From NCBI GenBank assembly GCA_037954325.1, contig JBBMNZ010000017.1, positions 7,527,501-7,591,500 on the forward strand: 64,000 nucleotides of DNA, in the 5' to 3' direction. How positions within the stretch are numbered: the stretch's first letter is position 1; every line of letters starts with the position of its first letter. Made by a program: the position numbers and the translations under genes. Source of the DNA: Fistularia commersonii. Its lineage: Eukaryota; Chordata; Actinopteri; Syngnathiformes; Fistulariidae. This document shows, one piece after another, positions 21,001 to 36,325 of this stretch. A model generated the notes under the pieces. It did no database searches and was not told the origin of the DNA. It was given only the letters and a program-made list of their open reading frames with translations.

Positions 21001-24000
21001 CAGGCTTTGAAAACTGTGGGGTCTGGGTTAAAACCACTAGATTTATGCAAATGAGGAGGGAAAGGAAAGCTATAAAAAAGCCTAAAACTGGGCCTGAAGT
21101 GAGCAGGATCCAAAGTAGAAGCTCATGATGTAGTCTTTATTTTATCATAATAACTGAACTTGTATTAATACCAGTCACTAGAAACAAATACAATTCTGAC
21201 TTTTTGTGTGGTAGATGTAGCACAGACCACCATCTATTCTTACTCTATCACACACTCCTCTGGATGGAGTGATGAGGCATCAGCTTCTTTCAAGATGATC
21301 ACCCCAGTCTGCCCTGTGACCATGCTCTGCCAAACAATGCAGACATGGAACTTTGTCTTGAGCGAGTGTCCTGTGTTGGCAAGGCCAGCAAGTGATCATT
21401 CTGCATCCTGAAGCAACATACTCACAGGTTCTCAAGGTGCCTATGTCTATACCAGCACATGGAAAGACAGAAACCACAGTGAAAATTAACTGTTGACCCA
21501 CCTTGGTGAAAATTTAACACACGATATCTGGTAGGAGTTATGGGGCAGGGAGGCTGAAAAAATGACAACTATCTTAAATTTGAAGATGATTGTGATAGTT
21601 GAAGTTTCGCATTTTCTAATCTGTGATGTGTGTCAGGCAAAAGCCAAATTTAGCAGCAGGGTGTTAGACTTTGCTGCGACAGTCAGACAGGAATGTTGCA
21701 CAGATATTGATGAAGCTCCCTGTCGAAGTTTGAGTAAAAGCATTTCGTGTTTACTTTATTAGGAGGTACAGCTGTATCCTTTCGTAGCAGCGGTGTAGCT
21801 AGTTTGCGCATCATTTGTGTGCAGGTTCTCAAAATACTTCAAGGCTCATTCTTGAAAAAAAATGTTAACACCATACTCAGTATTCCCTGTTAATGTAGGA
21901 GACAAAATATAGAGTCCTGATGTTTTTCATCTGCTAGTAAAATTAGTATAGCAAATCATTAGCACTGCATCAAAATATAGCTTATCAGTGAGACTCAAGC
22001 GATTGCTCATATTCACACCTTCTGTGAAATTGTAGTCCAATATTGTAATTGAAACCAATGCAAAACGTGGTTACAATATTGGATCAAAACGTGTCAAAAG
22101 ACATTTTGTGATGCATTTAATGTGATACATTTAATGATCACCTATGTCTCCCTGGTTTTTTTTTTGTTTGTTTTTTTTTTACATCAATTGATACATACAT
22201 ATATATGAAATATAAATCAATTAATAAATATATATTTCGTTGTGAATAAGTTTGAACAACAACTTTTAAACTAATAATCTCCAATGACCAGTAAAATAAG
22301 AGAGATTTGGGAGGGGGTTTTTCTGGGCCTTTTGATATCATTTTAATTGAAATTTCTTCCCATTTTCTATCATGTTTAGATATGCCTGCATGAGTCCAGG
22401 CTCACTGACATTTTTCCGCTGTTTAAAATTCTGGCAATGGTCTTTATTTCATCAGCACCAAAGACATTTTCTTTGCCTCCCCTCATTACTGCCACTGCTA
22501 ACCTTATCAGAATAATACAATTAAGAAATGCCTTTTTTCCACTTCTATTACAAGCAACCAGCAAGATTTAAATAAAGAATATTTCTTTACTTTCATTCCC
22601 CATTTGACTGTTTAATCCAGACTATTAAATGTTTAATAATGTCATGATAACCCTAATACTTGGAAGTGCAGAGCCCCATGTATCAGGGATCTGTCTGCCT
22701 TAAGATTTTTACTCAACAGACAGGGGTCAAAATTAAAGTGTTGACAAAAGAAGGTTGCAATCACCAGACTCACGAGATTTATTGAAGAAAACGGAAGAAC
22801 ACACCAAGAACACCCATGCGCAAATCAACTGGAGATTCAAATTAGTGTATATGAGTCAGTACTTTCGTCACCCCGACTCTCTCCGCTTAAGTCTTTGTCT
22901 AGATTGTTTCTTCACTTCATTTTGTTTGAAGTGTTGGAGTAGGTTTAACACTGACTGACTTGCCATGCCACACCTGGCTGATCTTTTTTACTGACCACAA
23001 GTATTGTTAAGTCACACAGACCAGGGAGATGATACTCTAGTTCTAACCTCCCTTGCATTATTCGACTTCACATTGGCCATCATTCCCAGTTTAATGCTTT
23101 ATGATTATGCTATGTTATATGATGTATTTATACAGAAGTATATACCACAAATAATAAGGTGAGATAAGATAATGTCATATACATATCAATTTACAGTGTT
23201 GAAATTACATTTTGACATCAGTTTGTCATGAAAAATATACATGATCTGGAAATAACATAATCTGGTTTCACAAGTCTCATTAGAGAAACAATAGTTAAAG
23301 ACAGAACACTAATACATCAAAGAATAATTTGTCATGTACTGAGGAAGTACTTATCAAATTATCAAATATTTGCATAAAGATTGAATATGCAGACTTGAAG
23401 GCACACCAAGGTCTCCTTAGAGATTGAATGATAAGGCTGTCTGGAACCTGCTGATCTTTCATGCACCTTGAATTACAGCCTTTGGTCAACCTGATACATT
23501 TTATATTAAAACATCTATTGCCATTGATTTAATAGACTATAATTCTACATTTCGTCACTGATTTTTTTTTTTTTTTTTTTTTTTTTTTATACGTATAGTG
23601 CTTTACCTGTTTTAAATTATATTCAGGATATGGTTTGTAAAGCGCAAGGACCAAGCCCTTGGTAGCCACATCCTTCCCACACTCATATTTCCTCAAATCT
23701 TCCAAACATGAAAACCCCAAGTTACATAAAGCGGTGTTGGAAAGGCAGTGTTCAGTTTCACTATCTCGTTGAAACATCAGAATAAAAGGTGTGTTCATGG
23801 TCAAATCATTATCTCAATAAGACTGGTTGCAGCCAACACAAGCAACTTAAGGAATAGGATCACCTATAATTAAAAAAAAAAAATCCAGATGTGAAAGGTA
23901 GGCACTCAGCAGAGTGTAATCACACTCTGGATCTGATTTATTGTCACCTGATCGGACAAAAACCCCAATGAGAAAAGAGAAACAGAAATGCTTAGAACAG

Positions 24001-26782
24001 GGTCAGGCTTGGGCAGTGCGCCGATCAGTCACATGTATGCTATTGTCCAAAATAAACAGAGGAAAATAAAGGTCGGTGAGCCATGGCTGCGTATCTCCTC
24101 CAAACAGGAATGGTGGAATAATGAACCTCATGTCGTTTAACTGTTGTAGTACGGTGCCTTTGAGGCCCCAGGTTTCATTTATACTAATCAGAAAGAAAAA
24201 ATAGGAATAGCATACTGAGATATGGCTCATTTAAGGGCATCCTCATTGTTTTCATGAAAATGTTAAAAGTACATGAGTGTATTGTGGGTGAGGTGTAAGA
24301 AAAATGGCCTCTCCATCTTATTAACAAATTCAAATAGAGTGGGTCAAAAAAAGCTAGCACCAGATAGACAAAATAAATAAAAAAAGCTAAATGGCAAATA
24401 CAGCAAAACTTGAATTTTATGAATACAAGAAATCTGGACCAAAAAACATGCAATAGAACTGGTAGCAGAGTAAAGACTTGAAGGAAATTCCAAGTTGAGT
24501 GTCAAGTCTAGCAAAAGTGCAGGTCAAAGTTTTAACCCAGACTATTTTTTTTTCCTCTTCATTCTTTAGAATTTCATTGCCATTTTTCTGTAAAGTGTCT
24601 CTCCGGGTCAAGCAGTGTTTGATAGTTTCAACTGCTCTGCAACCTGTAAACCTCCAAAGGAACATTGAAATATCAAAGTATCAGGTGTGGTTTAGTGGTT
24701 GTCGCAGTAAATACATTAAGTGCATGTGTGGCGCAGACTTCTGTTGTTGGAGAGTTGTCAGGAATACTGTGGATACTATGCGAGGATTTTCTTGGATCAA
24801 AATAATGGTTCATGTTCTCAAATGTCTGTTTTGGGGATTGAATTAATTTAGATAAATTAAAGTGCCATGCTCAACACTTTTTAGATTAGTAAAGAAATAT
24901 TTATTTGTTGGAAGGAATGGATAAAGCGAAGCAGAATTTCGTCTGGTGTCATAGGTCTGCTGAATATCAAAAACCTTCCACGACTCAGCTTTTCCCATAT
25001 TTGTGCTCAGCAGTTGACAGCAAGTTGCATTTTGGTCCCCTCTTCCCCTCTTCTGCCACTCTTCTGAGACTTAAAATCATTTGCATGTGTCTTTGTATGG
25101 CTGTCTGGATGCTACGCACACTAGTGAGCTGCCGTCAGGATAATTTCTTAGCAATGTGCAAAGACTCAGCACACCTCCCCCCCACCTCAAATAAACAGGA
25201 TTATTGAAAGAGAGTCTTGCACAATTAGTTCAGGCTTTTTGCCTTCCTTTACTTGTCTTTCAGGCAAAGCTTTATGCTTTTAGTTTTTTTTTCCATCGTT
25301 TGTTTTGTCAGTCAAATACTATTTCTCATTGTTTGGCAGGGTACTGCATATGATTACTACACCAATTAGAAAGAGATTAAGCAAGGGTCATTATTATTTG
25401 GAATTATTTTCCAACCTCTTCATTTTGTATTGTAATTATATGAATGTCTTTGGACTCTACATTTGCTGAGGAATTCCATTCAGCTTGAACCAAGTGTTCA
25501 TTCAGCTTTAACCTGAACTTTTGTTGTTTTATCATACTGCTTAGTGAAAGAAAGTTTATATAATTGCAACAGCATCAAATGGATTTTTAATCTCACTTTC
25601 TTCTATAATTTCGAGCAAGGGAATCAATTTCTAGCCTAAATGGAATGAAGTGAATTGTTCGATATACTGCCTGTATAACACAAATACATTTTCTGTACAA
25701 TCACCTAGGGATGGAATGCTTTGCAGCAAAAAGCACTGAAATTGAACAAATATTTTATTACTTTTATGTGATCACATTGGCTTCGAAACTTTTAGTAGCA
25801 CCATCTTTGTTCCGCTTGCCTCTCCTTCTTTAGCCTCTTTTTAAACGTGGTGAACTGTAAGATTTGTTGAGTGATGAGTAATATCATCAAGTAATTTTAT
25901 CAATTTTTAGAGAACATTTATTTTCTATCTTAGTTTCAGTTTACCTTAAAGAAATCGAAACATAGGAGTGTTTTTCTGCAACAATATCTTGACTATAATT
26001 GAAATTTGAAACCATGCTGTTGAATTTCTCTTTGCAATTTTGATGTGAGAGGCTGACACTACAATATTAAAAATAGATAGCTGTAACTTTGGAGAGGTTT
26101 GAGCCAAGGCATAAAAGGGTAGATGGAAAGGATGTAGATAGGATTGACATAATTGAAAATTATCTTTGGGAAAAATTGGAGACTGAGTTATATGTGAAGT
26201 GATAGAGAGATGGAAATGAAGGAGACACCCAGCCTAAAAAGAAAGGAATATAAATAATGGCGTATAATACAGTAGAGAAATGCCTCAGCCTTGGCAACTG
26301 GAAGGGTATAGTATTATTCACCGCACAGTATGAAATTTTGTGGAAGTACATCCTCGCTCATTGTTTCAAGGTGGCACCCAAATAAGTTTCATTTCCTTTT
26401 CTAGTGTCTGAGTGGGTGCTGGGAGCGAGGAGGTCATGTAAAGGCACCATGTACCTGTGTGTGCACACCGACAGCAGAGTAGTTAAGTAAGGAGCTGCTG
26501 TAAGGTTAGAATAAGGAAAGGCTTAGTCATTTTTGATCATCCCTGGCGCTTTTGTTATAGGGCACTTTAGAGAGTAGAAAAGCTGATGTATAATCACATG
26601 GTAATGGAATTTTTATTTAATTTTACGGGATCAGCACAGAAGTGATTTTTTTTTTTCACTGCAGTGCTCAGATATCCTGTCGAATCTTATTGAGACTTCT
26701 CATAGTTTCAGGTTGGCTCATTACTATTCACCTTAATTTGTTTTTGTTTGACTTGGTTTAAGGCAGGAGACCGATATTTTTT

Positions 26783-26890
<108 letters not shown>

Positions 26891-29800
26891 TGCGTATTCA
26901 GCATCAGTTTTTTTACGTCAACATCAATTATCAGCATTGTTGTTGCTGAACAGTGAGGTGGATTTTCTTGTTATGCATTTAATAGTGTTTTGTTTTATTT
27001 CTTTAAGAATGTGTTTTTTTTCTGTGTGGGAGTTAGAGAACAACGTTTGCCACTTGTGTTTTGTTCTTGGTGAGCCAAATCAGTCAGTGTCATGTTTCCC
27101 CCGGGTTGACTGCAGATTGGAACTTCTACAAAGCTGAAAAACTTATTCGGACCACATTCAGGATGTTTTCAAGATGTAAAAACAGTTAGGAGAACTTGTT
27201 GTTGGACATCAGTGTAACAGGGTTTAACATTGCAATCAATATAGTTTATATTGTGGCAACTAATAAAAGTACATACATATTGGGATAACATCACAGCTTT
27301 GCAATTGTGCAATTTATTTTACCATGTTTTTTTATCCTATTATGACCTCATTAAAACATAAACATGCTTTATCAGATTGAGTTCAATGGAAATCTTATAC
27401 TTCTATCGTGTTGAGCCATGAGTAGTTTAGAAATATGTAGTCAGACAGATACAAAACAATAAAATGAAACCATATCAAGGCAACTACTTTACTCTGTTTT
27501 TTTGCCCTTCATAATGTAGATCATCATGATATATCTAACTCAGAGGAAGATACTCCCCTACCTTCTCTGGGCAGCAGCTCAAAAAGTTCATTAATAGCGA
27601 GACTAAGATTAAAGTGTGTTACACAGAGGGGGTTCAATCAGTCAGTCTGACGGTGTCAGGAGTAGAATAATGGGTTAAAAGGTGCACAATATAATAGGGG
27701 TAGAGCCCATTTATAAATTTGTGAAAAGGTGAACCAGGACTCCGGTGGTGTTGTCTCAGGAGTGGCTAAATTTCAACAGTCTGGGTGGGCCGTTGAGGAC
27801 CAGTTGTAATCAGACATGGCCGACAAAGTCATCCCAAAATAGTCCATGCCAGAAAATAAATGATTTCCTCCCAAGACCTTGAAAGCGAGAAATTGCTTCA
27901 TTTTTTTGAATGGTGCAAAGCTGGTTAAAACATGATTTTCACAACTCTTTAAAAAGCTCATTAGAACTAAAAAAAAAAAAAAAAAGAAGATTCAAACATC
28001 ACACAAATTTCCTTTTCAAATTCTTTATCTTGGCAACCTGTTCTCCAATCCATGTTGGTCATTTCTGTAATGTGAAGCAGTTCTCTCTGACATTGTTTTG
28101 ACGAACAGAAAGCACAACCTTTCAGCCTACAATTGATCTGGTGTCTTCTCTTTACTCTTACATCATTATGAAACACAATGACCTCTGTTCCTCTGGCAGC
28201 CATACACACCATTTTTGACAGCTCATTTGGGATGCTTTGGATCATGACAAATTTCTTTCCTGCTCTTTTCTTTCCTCTCCCCAACATTCTGGTGTAGGTC
28301 TAATCTAAACCCTGCCTGTTCATGGAAACATGTTTTTGAACACATTTTTTGTTCCTGTTCAAGAAAAATCTTACTTTTTTTGTTCTTCTCTGTTTTATCC
28401 TAGTTTATCGAAACAAATAATAGCCCCGAATTGAAATTTCCTTTGAGCCAACAAAAATAAAACATTTTCTTAAAGTGTCTGGGGCAGGTCTTCAAAGGTC
28501 TCATACTTTTCCTATTGGCAATGTCTGCACCGCATTGTTGGCATTGTTGGTTAACATAACCAATGTTCCTTCAGATAAAATTATGAGTTTATAAAATATT
28601 TTGACCAGCCTTTATTTGAGTTGTTGTCTGCATCTGAGTGTGAAAGTTTCTCTTACCCATTACTCTCTAGCTAGTGCACAGACTGTTTGTTTTGCCCCTA
28701 CTCTATTGTTAAAAAGCCAGCGGTAGTGGAGGTAGCCTGAATCTCTGCTGCTTTTAAAACTTTCTGTCCAGATTTGCAGTTATCATTTTGTTCCAATGTT
28801 CGCTTATTACTATAACGAACAGTAGTTTAAAGTTAGTAGATTTTAATTTTCAAATGCTTATCATTTAGCAAGGATTCCAATTTCGCAGCCTCTGTTGTCT
28901 TTTTTTTTTTTTTTTTTTTCCCAAAGTATTTTTTTATTTTTATTTTACCGACGGTCTGACCAAGATAAACACACCCACTCTGTGCTTGGTGGAATGTGAC
29001 ACAGTCCCTGGCAACTGTCAATTAGGCTTCACATGACACATTGCCAGCCCTGTGATGCACCAGGTTTTCAGGCCCTCCAACTCAATTCAAATGAGCAACA
29101 TGACATGGCATGAAATATGGAAAAAAAAAGATTCCTAAAACAATCGGTCTCTATTCTTCCGATTTAATGGCTGTGTGAAATATTAACACGTTTCTCACCC
29201 TGTTCAGAGTGAGTTTATATTGCTGCCTAAGAAGCATAGAACACTTTAAAACCAAAGCCAGTTGTATCAAATTATATTTCTCTTTCTCTCTCTCTTTCTG
29301 TCTTTCTATTCTTCTGCATACTTTTATGTTCACATCCTCATACCTCATCAGCTCGTTTTCACGCATAAACACACACCACACTGCTCCATCTTATTAAGAC
29401 CGGCAATGCTTCTACCGGCACTATGCAGGTTCCCATAGGACATGCAGTGAAAATGAGGAATGCCTATCCGAATAAAAGCTGTGAAATCTTTGCATTCGCA
29501 AAGAATCTCAATAGGATGAATATGCCAGTGTGCTTAGACATTATGATGGCACCAAATGAATATTATCAGCAAGAGAAAGCACTGCTTTCTGTATCATTCT
29601 GTATCAGAAAGTAATGCCTTTTATTTTTTTCTTTGTTTCTTCACACTTTTTTTTTAGTTTACAGTCAAATGGCACCTCTGTTTTCTATAAAATTATGCCT
29701 TACACAAATTAAAAACTCTCTGGATGTGTTTGCTTCTAAGAGGAGCTTAGAAAAGCGCGGTATTCAGCCTTGCTCTAAGTGTGTTTGTGTTTAGCTCACA

Positions 29801-30416
29801 ATAAGAATGTGTTCTACATAATTAATTCAAAATATTAATATGAACACAGAATGATTGACAAACACTGCCCTAATTTTCTGCTGCCACTGCAGAACCAGCT
29901 CCTCCTTAAGATTATTACGCATTGCATGAAATGCTTGTGCAGCAACAAATATCCTTCTCTTTATTTTCTTCACTCTCAAGTGTTTTCTCTGGCCTGTTCA
30001 TTTGTCCTTTACGCCTTTTCTTCATCCTTTATATTTTGTTTTATTTTAGTGTTTAGTGTTTTAGTGTGTTTACCAGTTGGAGTAAAGTGTACTACAGTCT
30101 CTCGTACAACTGCATCTCTTCATTATATTGAGCCTGCAGTTGTCGACCTTTTGGTTTCCCCAAAAAATCTCCCACAAACTTATTGGTGCTTTGCCAGAGC
30201 TCAACAGAAATGGGATCTCAAAATGGATTCATAATCATGTTCAGTCATCATATTTTCAAGCAGACCAAAATTTGAAAGTGGGTACACTTTACAGTTACCG
30301 AGTTTAAATATTACTTGTAGCAATGTGTTAGAAACCTTACACTTAATAAGATGCAAGCACCAACAGTAATTTAAGACATTGAAACTAAACTGATTTTCAG
30401 GTGAAAAAATAACAAC

Positions 30417-30712
30417 AGTGCGGCAGAGTGACATGGTGTTAGCGCTTCAGCCTCACAGCAAGAAGTTGCTGAGTTTACGTGCAAGTTTCTCCGGTTTTTC
30501 CCCCACAGTCCAAATCATGCAGAAGGTTCATTGGAGACACCAAATGGCCCAGATGTGTGAATGAGAGAGTGAATGCTTGCATGTGTCTCTCAGATCAACT
30601 GGCTACCCGTCCAGAGTGAACCTGCTTCTTGCCCTATGACAGCTGGGATAGGTTCAAGCACCACCCCATCCCTGCTCCCCTGAGTAGAGGATAAGCAGTA
30701 TCGATAATAAAT
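30417..30712 (+). repeat. Teleost SINE-like repeat, copy 2 (furin intron 2)
   Basis: It starts near GTGCGGCAGAGTGACATGG and TCAGCCTCACAGCAAGAAG, passes CCCCACAGTCCAAATCATGC and ACAGCTGGGATAGGTTCAAG, and ends at GAGTAGAGGATAAGCAGTAT. This is the same layout as copies 1 and 3 and is clearly diverged from them. Confidence 0.65.
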
Positions 30713-33700
30713 TGATTAATAATTGTATTGTTCAAAACCAAATATTTCAACAGCAGCAGTTCAGATGTCTCTGCTGTATTATGCACTGTTGTCAGTTAAG
30801 TATCCAAGATAAAAGTAAGCACTCGTCTCTTCTTTAAGGTTTATAAACCTTTTTCAGCTTACAGAGCTGGCATTGTAATTTGTCCTGCCAGTTTATCAAA
30901 GTAAAGTCTGTTTGTAAAATGTGCTACAACTTTTCTGGTTAAGCCCAGCTGGTAGTTTTTCATTAATGTACTTTAAATCCAGCACAGTGTTTTCTCCTTT
31001 CTTAGCATGCAGGCACACTCCTACAGCTAGACACAGTGGGAGCACAGATGGTCCATCTGATCTCCTCAGAGACGTATGTTGTATTAGTTTGCCCTGCCAG
31101 AGCTTTATATTTAGGCCAGCTCACATAGTAAATGTAAATAATAACCTAATCTTACCTGATCAGGACAAAAGTACTCAATCACTGCCAAACAGAAGCCAAA
31201 CTATACCTAACCTTGTCAATTAAATGGAATAACAAAACTATAACCTTTCCCACAAATGCAGTCATTTTATACTGTATCTGTGTTTGAGCAATTTAATAGA
31301 AACAAGTGTGCTCATATTTTCTTACTATATGGATGACTCAGCTGTCAAACTGATGCCCCTTTTGGATGTCAATTCCGGACTGTCTTTGGAGTAACAGGAC
31401 TTAACATGGTCTACTGTTTGTTCACGCATTAAGTTTAGACATTTTGGAAATAGTCCATTTGCTCAGGCAATGTTGGGATTTGTGTTTGGTGAGATAGGAC
31501 AGGATGCAAACAGAACCCAGCAGAGATCATACAGAGAATCCAGAAGGAGTGACTCATCCCAAGTTATTTAAGTAATAGTCATTGTTACTCACTGACACAG
31601 AACTAACAATTTTGTCTTTCAGATGGTTTTTAGTTTACCTATGCCTTGGTGTAGGTTAGGCTGCTGCTGCTTCCGTAGAAGGACTGTCTATATGGACATT
31701 TTTCTCACCTCAATTACACTTTGCAGAGGTCTCCTGTAATTCATCCTTTTTCAACAGAGGATGTATTTCACGGCATTAAACACTGGCTCTGTTGTAAAAA
31801 TGGCTCAGAAAGCCTTGGTGCATTAAAATATGAACCTGATTAAAGATTACAAAGACATTGCAGAAGTGAGCGGCATGATTAAAGGCATTTCACTCAAACG
31901 TACCCAAAGTCATCCAATATTTGCATTCACAAGTGCACCAAATCTGCCTGATGTTTGGAAGTCAGCATGTGTGAAAGAGGTTAAAGGCACCTGACTGATT
32001 CCTTCACAGGCATCACTGTTACCCTGAATGGGATTCCTTGAGCGAAATATCATAAAAATACACATTTTGCAGCACCTACTCACCAATCCAGACATTGCTT
32101 AAAATATTGTGAATCCAGTTGTTAAATGTATTTCTGTCTTTGAGCAAGTCTTGTAAATTCTAGCTCAGTATGTTAACAGAGCTTTACCCACTGATCTAAG
32201 AAGAAAGCTTTGCAGACACATGCAGGCTAATCATAGCTGAACCACAAAATTAACCCAAAAATGCACCTCTCCAGTGATCAGAATTTGTAACAGTCCTAAA
32301 ACTGACCATTAAACATCACATAGTGTCACCAGCCAATGGAAATGGCTCTCATGAATCTTGTTTTTTCATAATGACCTTTCTTTTGTGCAAGGACTTCAGT
32401 GACATGCGTCTGTTTATCTGAGATGACCTATCAAAAGTACCATTCATATTATCACTTTTTTAAACCACACTAATTGTCTGTGATATTTGGAGGCCAGAAA
32501 TAAGACAAAATTAATATGCTCTCAGTAGAGGATAGTTTCTCCATAATCATTTCATAAATATTCACATGCCTCATCTCATTCAAAATATCAACATCTAACT
32601 CATAATTTGACCCTTCATCACGTTTTTCGGTCCTCAATCAGCACAGCAAAATAATGCAGGCTGATATCCCTTATATGATTCTTTTGCTTCTTTAGCACTA
32701 ACACCAAATGTCAAGATCACAGTTAAAAGTATGTTTATTCCCTTCCTTTACTTTCCATCTACAAATTGTAAACTTTTTTTGTCAGCTCTGTATGTGAGGG
32801 ACTAGACCTGCCATTAATGTGGCATATCGGATTTTAAAGGCTAATCTTTATCCTGTGTAGTGGAGTTTCTAGGACCAAAATATAAATTTTTGCAAGACTC
32901 TTCCTCACACAGGTGCAAGGACTTCAAGGATAGCGCTTACAAATAAACTGGATGTGGATACTGGAGTGGCACCTCTAGGTTTTCTATTCCACATGTAAAC
33001 ACGTTGAACCTGGGTGAGGAAAGTAAAGCAGCTGTGATTTGACTGTGCATTGTGTGCAACAGGTGGTCATGAAGCCGATTCAGGCTCTTCCTGAAATAAA
33101 TGTCACTTTTTTCCCAATTTCTTTTTTTTCCATACATAAGAAATGTCATACTTATTTTACCTATCTGTCATGTGAAAACACAAGGCACACAAACATACAC
33201 ACATGTCCTCTGTCATTTCATATGCAATTATAGTTGATATGAAACTATTTCTAACTATTCCTGAGCTGATTTAAATGGATCTGGTCAACATTTTTACAAT
33301 CTAGTGATACATGTGTAGCTTCTCTTTGCTACCGGAATGATGTAATTCACCACATCTGATTGTTATAGCCCGACAATATGCCAAGCTGATGTGCAGCAGA
33401 TTGCATCCTCTACCGCAGCACATTATCTTGCAGTGTACATACAGCGCAGGGTTGTCTGAGTCACATGCAAAACAAGCTGTCATTCTGTCATTGTGTCTTC
33501 AGTTGTTGGCCTATGTGCAGTACTGTCTTCCTATGAGTAAATTAAAATCTTTGTCAAGCATAAGGTAACTACACAACCACTAGCTTTAAAATCCCATTTG
33601 AAATGCTGTGTGAGCTAGTCTTTTCCTGGATATCAGCATTTGAATGGAGACATAATTTTACATAAAAATGTAATTATGGAAAATGGTTGTGCACACCTCA

Positions 33701-35770
33701 AAATATCGACTGACCTAAATTCACATTAGTGTGACGCATGCACAAGCTGCTCTGAGCTGTCCAGAATAACATTCAGCTATTATCTTTAAGTGTTCTGAAC
33801 GGCAGAGACTTGGCAAATTTAAAAAATAATCCCTTTCTCTTCTAAATGAATCTCCTCCTCAATTCAAAGGTCAGGGCATAACTCCTTTTTATACAGCTGT
33901 TGTGACATTATACATACAGTAGCTATTAAGAAGGACTCCTTATTCATAGAATGCCACAGCACAAAAAGGTTTCTTATACTCACATCTGTTGTATTTGTGA
34001 AACGATTTTCAAAGTAATGGTATATATTCAATTACCATGCTATTTTCAGCCAAATGTGTGTCAGCAACGATAATAACTACATCTTGTCCGTGGAGGTAGG
34101 ACTTGCCGTTTGACTGACAGCAGTCAGTCAATATTTGACATGTTTCCTCACGGAGACATTGACACTGCACAGAAATTGGAAGGGATTCCATAAAAGTAAT
34201 GTTATATTTGTTAATTGCAGGAAGGTTCTTTTCTCTACCTTAACAAGCTCATCTCTCCAGATTAGATAATTTCAAAATTGATTCATTCATTTGATTCTTT
34301 CTTTATAAGCCCTTGACAAGACAATTAAACAGGAATGGCTTCATGGTGCCTGGATATGTTGGAAAAAGTCTTAAATTCTATTTCAAGATATTAGACTTGA
34401 AAATAGTCATTTTTGGCATTCTTGAATTAAAATGCTATTTCAAGAAACAAAAAGGTTACATAGAGCCTTGCTAGTAATGATAGCAATGTATCATCAAATA
34501 ACTGGAATATGTGTTTAAAAATACTGATTATAGTTACATTTGCCACTTGCAATTTGTTAGCAGCAGCATTTCTGTCAAAATTTTCATTGCAGAAGAAAAT
34601 AAGAGTGAACAGGTGGAAAAGGTGAATAGATGACTCTTAAGGCCAGAGAATATATATTGAGTATTATAAAGGATTGAGTTTATCAGACTGCTGTCTGTTC
34701 CTTAGAGATAGGGAGTCAGCCATGCATGCACCTGCCTTCTTTCAATTTTTTTTATAACCTTAGACATTTGTAAGTCAACTCACATCCATAGCCTGTCTAT
34801 TAGTGATAGAGTGACTTGTATGGCTTTTGTTTTTTGTATGTTTTCACACCGTAAATACCTTAACTCCTTTCTGTTAAGGAGTAACAGGGGGAATGGAATT
34901 CTCTTGTGTTTGTATTTTACAGCCAAACACTAATGAAGTAAAGTGGGTGGTTTATTTCCCTCACAGTCGTATGTCTTTGGATCTCAGGATAGTGGATTAT
35001 TTTTTTCGAACTAATTTCATTTAGATGAGTTTTTATCAGTTATGTTGTACACATTCAGATCATCAATATGCATTGAAGTATTTTAGATGCGATTTAATCT
35101 GAGCTCAAAAGTATTTTTAAATATATGTTTGTTCATTAAATATTCATGGAATTTGGTGCTGATGCTCAATTTACAATGTGTAAATTATGGTGGACCTTGA
35201 GATGGGTCACATCCAGTACTATGTTCAATTCCAATATTGACATGAATTACTCACTGGATAGGGAAGTGACACAAAGGAATTAATACATGCGTGCGTGTAC
35301 ACATTATCATTTTCATTTCTCTTTAGCACAGGTTTAACTTTACATATAACACAGAAAGCAATCATTATTCATTTTTTTGAGCGGAGAAATAAACCAATTA
35401 AAATGTTATTGACAGTTATTTATTGTTATTGTGTTAGAAATTAATGTTTATCTTTGCCTTGACACTGGCCATCAAGAGTCAATGCCATCTGAGAATATGA
35501 GACGCCCATTGAATTGTGGTAGAGCAAGTTGGAACTGACTGTGCCAATAATGAAAATAAATTAATTTCTTATCCTTTGTCGATGTTTATAAAGAACATGG
35601 CCACTTTTGCTACTTAAATAATACAGTATATATTACTGTTATTTAACCATCCAAACATAGGTGCAAAAGTTAAGCCTAAAGAAATTGTAAATCATGAAGA
35701 TTAATTGACTTGCGATGCATAATGATGTACTTGAAACTGTGTGTGTGTTTGTGTTTAAAAAAAATTAAAT

Positions 35771-36010
35771 CCCCTTCTTGCCCTGTCTTGGCGGTAGTGT
35801 GTCTCTCAAGATTTTGACATCCACCCCTCTGACTGTCTTCTGCTGCATGTCCATAACCACTCTGTCAGGTTCATTCAGCCTCAACAGTCTGTTTGTCTGG
35901 AACTGAAAGTGCCCCAGGCTGTTGGCCTGGTCATTCTGGATCATCTTTGGACCTCCAAAGGTCTTCCACCTTGATCCAGGGACACCCTGCCTATGCTCTG
36001 TCCTATTCAA
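35771..36010 (-). pseudogene. Non-LTR retrotransposon pol fragment, C-terminal (R2-like type)
   Basis: The minus-strand frame reads GVPGSRWKTFGGPKMIQNDQ, then FQFQTNRLLRLNEPDRVVMD and QQKTVRGVDVKILRD. This follows the C-terminal pattern of fish R2/NeSL-like pol proteins (P-G-x-[KR]-W ... ND[NQ]A ... FQ[IF]QT ... PD-x-VV-D-x-QQK ... DV). It lacks the rest of the protein and cannot encode an active element. The family assignment is from memory of the pattern. Confidence 0.5.
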
Positions 36011-36325
36011 GGGGCCATCCTATGAAGGAAATTCATTTGAGACCCTTGTATCTGAGACTTAGATCTTTTAGTCATGATTCAATGTTCTCGACCAAAGGTT
36101 AGATTTGGAACACATATTAATTGGTGAATTGAGTTCTTCTTTTCCCTACTCAGCTCCCTCCTCACCACAGCTGACCAATACTTCACCTGCATCACTGCAG
36201 ATAATGGACCGGTTTGTCTACTGATTTTATGCTTCACTGTATCCTCATTTATGAACAAAGCATAGAGATACAACTCATTCTCTTGAGGCAGTTACTACCT
36301 TCCCGCCCAGAGCAGGCAGTTCACA
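36011..36325 (-). pseudogene. LINE (L2/Jockey-clade-like) reverse transcriptase fragment
   Basis: The minus-strand frame gives ISRQTGPLSAVMQVKYWSAV, then VRRELSREKKNSIHQLICVP and NLTFGREH. It matches the thumb region of teleost L2-like RT (I-[DR]-RQIGAASAVM...VV-x-RELS-x-KAKLSIYQ-x-x-VPTLTYGHE). Stops and losses make it a relic. It abuts the R2-like fragment in the same orientation, so the locus is a composite of two LINE remnants or a rearranged one. Confidence 0.6.

Noticed and set aside
27967..28287. Minus-strand 106-codon frame rich in Cys and Lys
   Set aside because: It reads out of a poly-A/T tract, lacks a spaced zinc-binding pattern and has no splice context.
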